Shown: positions 23,675 to 34,940 of the stretch, piece after piece
Layout: every line of letters begins with the position of its first letter
How positions within the stretch are numbered: position 1 is the first letter of the stretch
Assembly (NCBI RefSeq): GCF_037893015.1
Contig: NC_133662.1
Span: forward strand, 207,153,778-207,217,777
Origin: Macrotis lagotis
Taxonomy: Eukaryota; Chordata; Mammalia; Peramelemorphia; Peramelidae
Direction: 5' to 3'
Length of the DNA stretch: 64,000 bases
The notes under the pieces: generated by a model
The model's database searches: none
What the model was told of the DNA's origin: nothing
Seen by the model: only the letters and a program-made list of their open reading frames with translations
Position numbers and translations under genes: made by a program

Positions 23675-23870
23675 AAATGAAAGTGTGTCAGAAATGTGGA
23701 AAGAACATTTGCTTATGAGTCAAAGTTCCTGGAATGGACTCCTAAATTTCATGATTTCTACATGTATGATTTGGACAAATTTGTTGAAATCACTGAAACT
23801 CAACTTCTTCATTTGTAAAAGTTTACCAGAAAACCTTTATCACTCCTTTCCAAATCTAGATCTATGATCT
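23675..23870 (+). mobile_element. MIR-like SINE, diverged
   Basis: 'gtggaaagaacatttgctta', 'gtcaaagttcctgga', 'tgaaactcaacttcttcattt' and 'tccaaatctagatctatgatc' follow MIR order. Very diverged. Confidence 0.45.
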
Positions 23871-23974
23871 TTGAAATGGATTCTAATTTTTTTGAGCAAT
23901 ATAAGACAACTTATACTAAATATGCACATACAAAACGACAACAATAATCACATGTTTTACTCAGCTATATTTTT

Positions 23975-24140
23975 ACCAAAAGATCATAGATTTAGAGATA
24001 GAAGAGAACTTGGGGAGCATCTCTTCCAGTTCCCTCACTTTACAATGAAGAGAAGAGAAATTAAATTATTTGTCTGAAGGTAACACAGATTTTAAGTGAT
24101 AGAGGTTTTATGTAAATCCAAGTCTTCAGACAATAAATCC
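23975..24140 (+). mobile_element. MIR3/Ther-2-like SINE
   Basis: 'aagatcatagatttagagat', 'agagaacttggggagcatct', 'ccctcactttacaatgaaga' and 'ctgaaggtaacacag' follow the order of the Ther-2/MIR3 consensus as I recall it. Confidence 0.55.
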
Positions 24141-24933
24141 ATTATTCTTTCCTTTGTACAACACTGCTTAAGAAATGGAACAAAAAGTATGAATTCTGTC
24201 AAATAATCTCTGCTTTATGATAAAATTTCAGAAATTATATTAAAATCATTTCTTAATTAACTTATGGAAAAATATCATAGTAAAGAATTCATGTATTTGT
24301 TCAACATAACCTGTAGTGGATTTCCACTATTCATTGACATGTTTTTCTCCAAAAGAAATATGACAAATCTTTCATACCTTATACTCTGTAATTCCTTTCT
24401 ATGCTTTCCTAAGGATACTTCAGAAAGATATCTATAATAGAGGCTTCCTTTAAAGTTGTTTTGGGAAAAGCTCCAGAACTTCACAATCTATAAAAGGTCA
24501 TCTATATGGCAAAAATTAAATATCTGCATTATATATATTAGAACTAGACACAGTAAAGATGTGCTGGCGCTAGCTCTAACTGGCTCTTAAAAATTTTTAT
24601 ATGTAAGCACATATTTCAGAAATCAAGACAAATCACAAATTATTGTTTTATGGATTGTATTTTCTGAAAATATTAATAATAATTAACTTAAATGTATGTA
24701 TAATTTTAAGAGTTCCAATTATTAAGCATTTAGCAGCATATTCTTGTATTCCTCCACAATCACTGTTTGAGGTCTTAACTTGATTTGTGTGTAAATAGAA
24801 TTTAAATGAGGCAGAGTTTTGTGAACTCATCTATCTCAATCTCTCTTCCCAAGTTTTAGAGTTTCATTGAACAGAGTTGAGCCAATTGGGAATACAGTAG
24901 GAGACTTGGAAAATAAGATCATCATCAATCAGC
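24141..24933. other. Unassigned, apart from a 49-bp templated insertion
   Basis: No gene or interspersed repeat recognised; the insertion is listed separately. Confidence 0.4.
24438..24486 (+). repeat. 49-bp templated insertion flanked by 7-bp duplication
   Basis: An exact copy of 23297-23345 in the same orientation. It is bracketed directly by 'tctataa' at 24431-24437 and 24487-24493; removing the insert and one repeat leaves a continuous site. There is no poly(A) tail. Confidence 0.85.
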
Positions 24934-24947
24934 AGCCTCATGACAAT

Positions 24948-25105
24948 AATTTTTTTTTAGGTTTTTGCAAGACAATTGGGGTTAGGTGGCTTGCTCAAGG
25001 CCACACAGCTAGGTAACTATTAAGCATTTGAGGCCAGATTTGAACTCAGGTACTCCTGACTCCAAAGGCCAGTACTCTATCCACTGTGACACCTAGCCAC
25101 CCTGA
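24948..25105 (-). mobile_element. Short tRNA-headed SINE (WSINE1-like), antisense, with target-site duplication
   Basis: 'aggtttttgcaagacaattg' to 'gtgacacctagccaccc'. Flanks 'agcctcatgacaat' (24934-24947) and 'agcctcatggcaat' (25107-25120) differ at one base. Confidence 0.93.
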
Positions 25106-25120
25106 TAGCCTCATGGCAAT

Positions 25121-26626
25121 ATTAAAAAATCATAATGTGAGCAACGACAAGAGCAATAATGATAAAAGGAATTTATTTTATGTTTTAAAATTAGCAAAGG
25201 GCTCTTTTAAGATCTCAAATCCCTGAGAGAGGGTATACCATGATATCAAAAGAATGATGACATAACATGAACAAACATTTATTAAAGTGAAGGGAGTATT
25301 GTGCAAAGACATCCTTTTCATGGCGTTTTCCATAACTGTCTTAGCCAATGACCTAACACGAGGAAATAGTACTTCTGGTATTGCCCCAGATATAGTGGGA
25401 GACCTTGGTCCTTTAAATGCATGTTTTTCTCATATCATTTGCATTACAGTTACACTGACTTTAGGGGTCATTTAGGGGTCATATTCAATCAAAGCTCCAC
25501 ATCTGGTCATGGCATTCTTTAATGCTTTTCTCTAGGTACATTCAATGTTTGATAACAAGTCTTTGTTAATAATAGATGTAGCTTATGTATGGAATTATGG
25601 TTCTATTTTTACTGGGTAACATATCATAATATGATAACAACTATTCTAACCTGTTTCAAAAAAGTCTAATTTATTAGACTTTGCAACCATTCTGCTCCTG
25701 GACCCCAAAGATTTTGGTTTTCTACAAGCTACCTGATAAGTCACAGGAAAAACACCACTCCCTTATAGGCATAGTTTATGGTCAGAACTAAGATTGCATT
25801 TGATCATTCTCAAGCCTCTGACTTTCCTGCCTGATTAAAAGAAATATTCTTGAAAAATGTTTTCTATCTGGTTTGTCTTGCACTAGTTCAAGACCTTCTC
25901 TAATGGCACAATATAAATACCATCAGCAATCCCTTTTTAAAAAGCTAATATTTGGATCGTGGGTTTGAGCTGACAGTTCACCTTGAGGCAAGCTACCACC
26001 TATCCCAGCCCCTTACTCTCAGCACCACCTGGATGCTCCTAGCTGAATATCCTATGGAAGCATTTTCTTTTAAAAACCTTAATGTTCAAAGTTGGCCCAA
26101 GTTGCCATGATATCCTAACTAGGAATAATGTAAAAGTACTCCAGTTCTAGTTTGTTGATTTTCAGAACTTAAACCAATTCAACATTAGAAAGGTTTGGCA
26201 TAGGGACTCACTCTATATATTTATAGTAGCTAAGACCTAGGGAATCATTTAATGCACATAGGGATTATTTGTCTTATCCCACATAGCTATTAATTGACCA
26301 AGAAAGGTTTTAAATACAACTCTTTATGAATACAGCAAGGGCCTTTTTCTGTTATGCTAATCTTAAAATATAACAACAATGCTAATTGAAAAAAAGGACT
26401 CAGTTTCTCTTTCAAGTGTTTGAGATAACTTCTAGACCATCAGTTTAATATTATATTATACTCAGAAGCATGTCAGGATTAAATATTTTTTATTTAGAAA
26501 CCAAGGTTTCAAATAAGGTCATTCATATTGTGCTTCCAATTAGCAGGATAATTTTAAGAAGTGCAAATACATTTACCTGAAGAAATTTTGGCTATTGTAT
26601 TTATTTTAGGATTTCTAAATATAGAT
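25121..26626. other. Unassigned 1.5-kb block
   Basis: No L1, L2, SINE or coding match is recognised. It contains a tandem 'tttaggggtca' pair near 25460-25485 and a TATA-like 'aatataaata' near 25912. A degenerate LTR is possible but I see no paired termini. Confidence 0.4.
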
Positions 26627-26737
26627 ATGAGAGGCAACACGACATAGTGGATATAAATCTGATATTGATCTCAGGAAAACTTGGCCTCTGACTCATATTG
26701 ATACTAACATATACTTTGAACAAATTTGCTTAAATTC
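26627..26737 (+). mobile_element. MIR-like SINE head, cut by L1
   Basis: 'gagaggcaacacgacatagtgg' and 'cttggcctctgactcat' resemble a MIR-type tRNA head. The copy ends where antisense L1 sequence begins. Confidence 0.5.
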
Positions 26738-27206
26738 TTTTTTCCCAGTTTTTTTAAAACAGTTTTATTTAAAGTTTTAAGTTCTAAATCTATTTTCCTT
26801 CCCTCTCCCTACTTCCCTGATATGGTTAGCAATCATATAGAGGCTTTTAATTTATATTTTGCATAAAGCATTTGAATATTGGTCATTTTCTACAAGAAGA
26901 CTAGAATAAAAGAAGAAAATTAAAGAAAATGAAAATTCATAAGCTTCAATCCATATTCAATCGATATAAGTTCATTATCTGGAGGTAGATAATATGAATG
27001 GTGGATAGTCATTCACACTTCTTCACTGAACAATATTGCTGTTATTGTGCACAAAATTCTCCTGGTTGCTTTTATTTACTTCACTATGCATCAGTTCATG
27101 TAAATCTTCACAGATTTTTCAAAAATTACTCTGCTTGTCATGTCTTAAAAGACAATAATTTTCCATTACAAGCATATGTCATAATTTGTTTAATCATTGC
27201 CCACAT

Positions 27207-27340
27207 GGGGCAGCTAGGTAGCACAGTGAATAGAGGACCAGACCTGGAGTCAAGCACATGGGTTCAAATCCAGCCTCAGACACTTAAAAAAAATTGCCTA
27301 ACTCTTGGGCTAATTTAACTCCATTGCCTTAAAAAAAAAT
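27207..27340 (+). mobile_element. Short tRNA-headed SINE (WSINE1-like) with target-site duplication
   Basis: 'ggggcagctaggtagcacag' to 'ccattgccttaaaaaa'. 'aatcattgccca' recurs on both sides, interrupting an L1 3' region. Confidence 0.88.
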
Positions 27341-28813
27341 CATTGCCCATGTGATGGTAGTCCCTTTACTTTTCAGTTCTTAGTATAGTGGATATGGTAG
27401 AAATATTGTTATACAAATAGGTCTTTTTCCTTTATTTTTGGAGGAGGTTGTCTTTGAGACATAGACCTAGCAGAACATCCTCAGGTTTATAGTCCTTTAA
27501 GCATAGTTCAAAATGGTTCTACAGAATGGTTGGATTAGTTCAGAATTCCATCAACATTGTTTTTCCCACATCCCTTCCAACATTCAACACTTTTTAATGC
27601 CTTCTAAATCATAATAATCACTCTGAAATGCATACCTCAGTGCTATTTTTATTTGTATCTATCTGAGCAATAGTAATTTAGAGTATTTTTTCTTTGTCTT
27701 TATATCCTATATGACTATAGACAACATTAATTTCTTTGTTTGAAAACTGCATGTTCATATTCTTTGTCCATTTATCAATTGATGAATTACTTGTATTGTT
27801 CAGCTATTTCTCCACATATTTGACTCAGTTTTCTCTATATTTGAGGAAGGTGGACTATGCCGGAGATTCTTGCTGCAGAAAAAAAAAAGGCTTCCAATCC
27901 TCCAATGTTCTGCTTTCCTTATAATTTTGGTTGCATTGGTTTAGTTTCTACAAAACTTTTTTCATTTTAATTTTATATAATCAAAATTATGTACTTTATA
28001 TTTTGTGATGTTCACTATATGTTCTTTGATACTAAATGTTCAATGTTCACTATAACTTCTTTGATAATAAAATATTCCCTTATTCTTTAATCTGATAGTA
28101 AAATGTTATATGTTCTCTTAATTTGTATAGGGTATCATTCTTTATGAGTAAATTATGTACACATTTTGATCTTATCTTGATATAAGGTGTGAAATGTGTA
28201 TCTATATCTAATTTCTTACATACTATTTTCTTAGTTTCCTCAGTAGTTTTTGACAAATAATGAGACTTATTTTTCTAAAATCTCAGATATTTGGGTTTAT
28301 CACATAATACATTTCTAAGGTCATTTTCAATAATGTTATTTGTTTCTAATCTATTCCACTGATTCCACTGCCCCTAACAGACTGTTTTTGATAATTCAAA
28401 AATCGGATATATCTTCTTATATATTATTTTTACTAGTATGTCTACTCTCTCTTATAACCCACCCTTTTTCTCCTGACAAATTACGCAACCTGAGATCTGG
28501 TGTAGTTTAGACTACATGCTTTCACATTTTTTCTTTCAACCTCTTGATATCCTTGAGTTTTTTTTTCTTCCAGTTGAATTTTGTTATTATTTTTCTAGCT
28601 CTATGAAATAATTTTTGATAGTTTAGTATGGCAATGAATACATAAAATAATTAGGTAGAATTGTCATTTTATTATATTGACTCTCTCTAACCATTAGGTT
28701 TTTTTTTAATTTTTGAGATCTGACTTTTTATATGTGAAATGTATTTGGTTGTGTTTATATACTTCCAGGCAAACAAACTCCCAAGTGTTTTAGTCATTTA
28801 AAATAAAGATGGA

Positions 28814-28815
<2 letters not shown>

Positions 28816-28858
<43 letters not shown>

Positions 28859-28859
28859 A

Positions 28860-28891
<32 letters not shown>

Positions 28892-28895
28892 CTGT
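28816..28895. repeat. Compound (CT)n-(TG)n microsatellite
   Basis: About 20 CT units, a short spacer, then about 15 TG units, inside antisense L1 sequence. Confidence 0.95.
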
Positions 28896-29130
28896 GTATA
28901 GCTATTGGACTTTATTCATAATACATAGAAATTTTGAAGATTTATGTGAGTTTATTTTGTAATCTGAAACTTTACTAAAATGGTTAATATTTTCAAGAAG
29001 TTTTTAAGCTGAAACTCTAGAATTTTCTATGTCTAACATCATCTCATTTGACAGTAGTGATATTTTGTTTTCTCATTTCTTATTTTAATTTCTTTATTTT
29101 TCTTCTTTTTCATTTTTTTTCATTTTTTTT

Positions 29131-29276
29131 AGTTTTTAGGTTTTTGCAAGGCAAATGGGGTTAAGTGGATTACCCAAGGTCACACAGCTAGGTAATTATT
29201 AAGTGTATGAAGTCAGATTTGAACTCAGGTACTCCTGACTCTAGGGCTGGTGCTTTTCCACTGTGCCACCTAGCCA
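29131..29276 (-). mobile_element. Short tRNA-headed SINE (WSINE1-like), antisense
   Basis: 'taggtttttgcaaggcaaat', 'ggtcacacagctaggtaatt', 'gccacctagcc'. The L1 text 'tatttttcttctt' occurs on both sides. Confidence 0.92.
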
Positions 29277-29447
29277 TCTCTATTTTTCTTCTTTAATTGC
29301 TATAGTTAACATTTCTAGCACAATATTAAAGAATAGAGGTGATAATGGGCTTCTTTGCTTCACCCTGATTGAACTGTATGGACTTCTACCTAATCCCCAT
29401 TATAGATCATGTTTGCTGATGATTTTAGAAAAATATTACTCATGTTT

Positions 29448-29598
29448 ATTTTTTTGCTTTTTGCAAGACAATGGAGTTAAGTTACTTGCACAAGGTCACA
29501 CAATTACATATTAATTAAGTGCCTGAGATTGAATTTTATCTCAGGTGTTCTTGAATTCAGCACCTGTGCTTGATCCACTGTGCCACCTAGCTGCCCCT
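29448..29598 (-). mobile_element. Short tRNA-headed SINE (WSINE1-like), antisense
   Basis: 'gctttttgcaagacaatgga', 'gcacaaggtcacacaattac', 'tgtgccacctagctgccc'. Inserted in the same L1. Confidence 0.9.
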
Positions 29599-29689
29599 AG
29601 TTGTGAGATTTTTCATTTCTTGGCATGGTCAATTTTTTGTAGGTGCCATGTACTTATAAGAAAATCATACATTTCCTTCTCTTCTCATT

Positions 29690-29929
29690 TCATTTTCTCC
29701 AGAGATCTATCATATCTAATTTTTCCAGAATTTTATTCACCTCCTTAACTTCTTTCTTGTTCATATTTTGTTTAGATTTACCTAATTCAGAGAGAGGAAA
29801 ATTGAGTTCCTTCACCAGTATAGTTTTATTATATTTTCCCTCCTGTAGATCATTAAACTTCTTCAAAAATTCAGTTGCTATACCATTTGGTACATATTCA
29901 TTTAGTAATGATAGGTCTTCTTTCAGCAA
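29690..29929 (-). pseudogene. L1 ORF2 endonuclease-domain remnant
   Basis: The 79-residue frame contains 'LVKELNFPLSEL' and 'KKEVKEVNKILEKLDMIDLWRK'. These align with the end of the L1 endonuclease, where functional L1s carry a 'GDFN' core followed by '...DLIDIYR'. Here the core reads 'KELN', so the catalytic Asp-containing motif is lost. It is part of the antisense L1 at 26738-30425. Confidence 0.8.
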
Positions 29930-30433
29930 AATATAATTTTCTTCTTTATCTCTAATAATTAGATATGTATTTATTTCAGTTTGTCTGAGATCATGATTAC
30001 TCCTATTTTCTTTGCTTGAGCTGAAGCATAATCGATTCTATTTCAACATTTTTTCCTCAAATGTGTGTCTTTGTTAAAAAAAAAACATTTTTTCATGATT
30101 TTTCCCAATCCATTCTGCTATCTACTTTTGTTTTATGGGTGAGTTGATTCCATTCACATTTATAGTTATGATAATCAATTGTGTATATTTCCATACATAC
30201 TCCTTTTTGTTGGTGTATCAACTTCTCTCTCATACAACTCTCCCTTTTTCTACTAACAAGTGTTTTGCTTCTGATCACTGTCTTCCTCAATATAACCTCC
30301 CTTTTATAAATCCTACTTTCCCCTTCTATTATCTCCAAGAGTCTTACATCCAACTGATTATATTATTCCCTCTGATTTTTTTTATGAGAGTAATTTTAAG
30401 TTTTGCTCACCACCACACCCCTATCTTTTTCTC

Positions 30434-30731
30434 CTAGGTGTCACAGTGGATAGAGCACTGGTCTTTGGACAGGAGGACGGGAGTTTGAATTCAGACCAAG
30501 ACACTTTTCACTTACTAGCTGGGTGACTTTGGACAACTCATTTAACCCTGATTGCCTCGCATCCAGGACCATCTCCAGTCATCCTGATTTATATCTGGCC
30601 ACTGGATCCAGATGGTTCTGAAGGAGTAAGTAAGGCTGGTGACTTAGCATAGTTTCCCTCATCCAAATCCAAGTCACAGCATCACCTCCCTGATGTCATG
30701 GTCTTCTTTGAGAATGAAGGGACATCCAACC
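30434..30731 (+). mobile_element. Long tRNA-headed SINE with RTE-like 3' tail
   Basis: 'ctaggtgtcacagtggatag', 'ctgattgcctcgcatccagg', 'accatctccagtcatcctga', 'ggccactggatccagatgg', 'gctggtgacttagcatag', 'catcacctccctgatgtcat', ending 'gagaatgaagggacatcca'. Same family as 13654-13970. Confidence 0.82.
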
Positions 30732-31606
30732 TATCTAGAGAGTAATATGGAACTATGTCAAAGAGAAACAAAACTATCATACCTTTTGACCAGCATTCCC
30801 AATTCTAGGTCTATATCGTAAAGAAATTATAACAAGGGGTGGCAAGTTGGCATAGTGGATAAAGCACCGGCCCTGGAGTCAGGAGTACCTGGGTTCAAAT
30901 CCGGTCTCAAACACTTAATAATTACCTAGCTGTGTGTCCTTGGCAAGCCACTTAACTCTGTTTGCCTTGCAAAAAAAAATTATAACAAAAGGTAAACATC
31001 CTACATGTTTCAAAATATTCATAGCAGCTTTTTGAAATGGTTAAGAACTGGAAATTTAGGGGATGCCTATCAATTGGGGAATAGCTAAACAAGTTATGGT
31101 ACATGAATATTATGACTACTATTGTTCTATATAGAATGGTCAGACTCTAGAGAAGCATAGAATGACTTATGGAATCTGATGCTGATGAAGGGAGTAGAAC
31201 CAAGAGAACAATGTACCCATCAACAACATTGTGAAATGAAAAACCTTGATGGAAGCAGCTCCTCTCAGCAGTCCAAAGAGCTACGACAACTGTATTTTCC
31301 TGGATATGGACTATTCTATCCCCATCTAGACGAAGAAAAACAAAACACACAAAAAAACCAACTCTTCAGAATCTGATGAACATTTTATGAAAATTATCTT
31401 TTATGTATCTCTTTCCCTTAATCCTAATTCCTCATACCAAAATGTTTAATTTGTAAACATCTTTATCAAAATATATATGTACAATGCTAACCTGACTGTT
31501 CACCACTGAGGGAAGGAAGGATGGGAACGGAGGATGGAAGGAAATTTTGTGACCTAAAAATATACATGTACATATGAATGAAAATAAATAAATAAAGTTT
31601 TAAAAG
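30732..31606 (+). mobile_element. L1 3' end, sense, split by a SINE
   Basis: ORF2 C-terminal text ('ccttttgaccagcattccca', 'tattcatagcagctttttga', 'ccaattggggaatagct') passes into the 3' UTR ('aatcctaattcctcatacca', 'gggaaggaaggatgg') and an A-rich end ('aaataaataaataaag'). The SINE at 30836-30976 interrupts it. The whole unit lies within the antisense L1. Confidence 0.8.
30836..30976 (+). mobile_element. Short tRNA-headed SINE (WSINE1-like) with target-site duplication
   Basis: 'ggggtggcaagttggcatag' to 'gtttgccttgcaaaaaa'. A perfect 12-bp duplication 'aaattataacaa' lies at 30824-30835 and 30977-30988, inside L1 ORF2. Confidence 0.95.
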
Positions 31607-32290
31607 AGAATGAAGGATAAACATCAATAGCTCTTTTATGTACTATAATTTGTCCCATTCTATATTCTGCCTCCTTCTTCCACTGCAATTTTCATTTTTT
31701 ACCTCATAATTTTGTTTTTTGAGGTATAAGCTAATAAAAGTTATCATATCTATACTTTCTATCTACATTAATTGTTCTTATTGCCTAGTTGTACTGGAGC
31801 TAGGGACATCCTTGTTGCCCTTCCCTGAGTACCATGTTTGGGTTGGCTGCAAGGGTGGGGCCTTGCTCCTTGTTTCCTATGGTAACAGTCTTTCTGATAG
31901 TTTACCCTGGAGAAATTACTTTGTGGCAGATCTGCCCATGGTGTGAGGCCCTGCTATAGGGTGGCTACTGAAACATTTTATTTGAATACCAAGAAAGGCT
32001 CTAAATATGACTATATACAATGTTTTTTTTTTCCCTTTACAGTTGAGCAATCTTTGGGTGGGGGCCTTATTACTGGTCATCAGTGAGGCCAAGGTCTTGC
32101 TTATGGCTTCTATTGGGGATGGAGTCACTAGGTAGGACCTTACTGAACCTTGGTTCAGATTGCTGTCTTGCATAGGGGGCTGCTGGCTTGCCTGTAGATA
32201 GCAGTTCCTTGGAGGATTACTTCCTATTTGGAACCTTGCTATAATCCCCATTCTGGGAGCCTTGCTTCTGCTGTAGCTGCTGGTTTTGTT
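31607..32290 (-). mobile_element. Probable continuation of antisense L1 (inter-ORF/5' UTR)
   Basis: 'tagctcttttatgtactata' and 'atttgtcccattctatattc' resume the inter-ORF text left at 30425. The later GC-richer part may be 5' UTR but lacks a clear head. A 111-residue minus-strand frame here is not recognised as a gene. Confidence 0.4.
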
Positions 32291-34189
32291 TTTTTTTTCT
32301 TTTGGAACTCATTAACCTTCTACTCCAGCAAGTAGTCCTGTTGCTTTTCTCTCCTAAATCAGTTCTGATAAGGTTTTCTAGTTGTATGAAGAAGGAGTTG
32401 GGAAGATTTCAGAGAGTTCTTGACACTGGAAGTCCCCTTTTCTTCTTGAGATGACTATGACTATATATTGTAGCAATGATGCCAATTTACATTTAGAGAG
32501 GATCTTTCCTCACTTAAGAATTCCTCATATTAATGAAATCATGTCCATCCCCTAATCCTAAACCCTGTGAAAAAATAGTGGATCATAGAGCTAAAGTGAA
32601 TTGAAGGAAATTAGAACATTCACCTGAATGACATCTCCAATTCTGGAGACATGATATCTCACAAGATCGATTCAATTCTACTTTTTAGTCTTCTTTTGGT
32701 GAGCTTTTTTGTTAGAATTATTGGTACAATGACTCAGATGGAGACCTGAAAACTTTGGATAACTTTGCTTATTTATCCCACATGCAATTCTATGACATTG
32801 GACCTTTTTATTAAAAGTACTGAATAAGTTTCAAAACAGGACTACTAGGCATTCTCTATATAATGATAACGTTCCCATACTCCATTTCATTCACAATAGC
32901 ACTTGTCTGTCAGTAGAAATCTGAAGTAGAGGAAATATAGTAGTTCTTGAAAGGGACATGATTGCTTCCAAAAGAAATAAACATTTCTTGTTAACTCATA
33001 AGATACAGCTCAAAGTGTGAAACTTACTACAATGTAAAAATGATGTCCTTTCTTTTTCTTCAAGGATCCTATTTCAAAAATTGATCTTTTGCTTAGCTTT
33101 TAGGTTGACTCAATCAGAAAATAATTTAAAAACCAAGAAGTATAGATATGAGAAGAAAATTTCTTCTATTTTTCTTCTATAAATATATATTCTATCTCTT
33201 AGAATTTTTTAAAACAATCAATAGACACAAATTTTGAAGAAAATGATAGAATAGATTAGGAAAGAGGTTATTATCATAAAATATTCTGAAAGAAAACAAA
33301 TAAAACCACATGTGGCTATATGAAACTTTGATACCTGCCACAGATAAATTGTAGAATAAGAGAACACATTTAGTTTTTTTTTTTGTGGTTGTTGTTTTGC
33401 AATAACCAGAAAGAAACAAAACTTCAATAAGGCAGCTAAGGCAAGGTATTCAAATCTATTGGCTTATTAAAAATTAAAAATGATTTAACTATAGACACAA
33501 TATCATACCAAAGTATAATTAGACATATTAATGTTATCTTTTAAATAGACTACAGAGGTTTTTAGTTAGGTAATAAAAACATTAGTAAATTTTTAGGTTT
33601 ATTGTTGTTGTTATCTGAGGAAAAACAAAAGTGTAATCCTTTTTGTTCCTATTTAGTGATATCTGTTTCATTTACATGTTTATTTGATTTGTCTGAGAAA
33701 GAAGTAGTTTAACTAATTTAACTTGTTGGTGATAAACTCCAAATGCTGATAATATATTTCCTAAACAGAGAGCCTGGCCAATTCTTGAAATAAAGATAAT
33801 TTAATTGTATTTCCAAGATTCCAGAGGCAATTTGCTAACCTGAGCTAGCTGCTTAGCTAGATCTGAATTAAAGATGCATATATAATAATTTCAAAGACTA
33901 TAATTTTCCTCTAATGAATTTGATGAATGTAAAAGGGAGATGAATTATCAAGGATAACACATTTTATCTGTGCTATGCTATGCAAACTGTCATGTTATTC
34001 TTCATCTTTGTAAATTACTGAGTTATTATTTCCATTATTCAGTGAGTAAAAAAGACACTAATCAGTAAGTAACACTGTCACACTTAACGGGAAATTCCAT
34101 GGTAATACATCATAGATCATCATAATACCACTGATATATTGTTTAGGTGTCCTGAGAAACTCATCCCTATTTTTGTCTGTGGTAGCTTA
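32291..34189. other. Unassigned AT-rich sequence
   Basis: No gene or clear repeat in about 1.9 kb. Confidence 0.4.
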
Positions 34190-34405
34190 AATGCTTAGAC
34201 TGGAGTTAGGATGATTTATCAAATCTAGCTTCAGACACTTAGTAGTTGGGTGACCCTGTGCAAGTCACTTAATCCAGTTTGCCTCAGTTACTTTATCTGT
34301 AAAATGTTTTGAAGAAGGCAGTGGAAAGCTACTGCAGTGTCTACAAAGCTGTAAAAAGAAACATAAAAAGTAGAACAACACTAAAAAATGAGTGAACAAC
34401 AACAA
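34190..34405 (+). mobile_element. MAR1-like SINE, diverged
   Basis: 'ctagcttcagacacttagta', 'ggtgaccctgtgcaagtcac', 'gtttgcctcagttactttat', 'ctgtaaaatg...gaagaaggcagtgg' and the tail 'gagtgaacaacaac'. Confidence 0.8.
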
Positions 34406-34940
34406 AAAAAGTATTTTCAGTTCCCTGTGTTTTTATTTATTTACACCGCTTTTCTTCTTGTAGGCCTACTACAGAGAAATACAAATTTGTCCAATTCTGT
34501 ATCTGAAAACTTATAGCACATTTCCCAGCTGTGTTCTCTCTTTCATTAAATGAAATAAATTTAAATTGCAGAGGATACTCTTTTAGCCAATTTGATATAC
34601 CTTCATTTATGTTTTACATAAACATTTTGTATAAAACTACTCAGTACTAAAATCTGATCTATGCGTCTCCCCTTTCTGTTACCATAAGAATGAAGAACCT
34701 TAAATATATGGCAATTCATTTGGAAAGATATCATCCACTTCATTTGGTTTTTTTGACCTAAGACCTTATCATACTTCCAGAGAAACATGCTCTATAGTCC
34801 GGTAAGTATCTAGTATTTAACAGCCTTCAAATCCAGGAAATTGTCATTTACATAATATCTAATTTAAGCATGCACAAATTTACTCTACATGAATACTCAG
34901 CTGACAGAGCATCGTTCATAACTTTCACCCTTGTTAATAA
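34406..34940. other. Unassigned sequence
   Basis: No gene or repeat recognised. Confidence 0.4.

Larger units (their letters stand above)
26738..30425 (-). mobile_element. Long L1, 3' UTR through reverse transcriptase to endonuclease, antisense
   Basis: The most complete L1 ORF2 in the window. It runs from a 3' UTR T-rich start through ORF2 C-terminal text ('ttctacagaatggttggatt'), mid-ORF2 text ('cttccagttgaattttgtta', 'tagctctatgaaataattttt', 'ggtagaattgtcatttt'), to the endonuclease region (29690-29929) and inter-ORF text to about 30425. SINEs at 27207, 29131 and 29448 and a CT/TG microsatellite interrupt it. There are many stops; it is long dead. Confidence 0.8.

Noticed and set aside
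25287..25475. 62-residue + frame with a hydrophobic start, considered as a small secreted protein
   Set aside because: Short, without homologous motifs, splice context or poly(A) signal.
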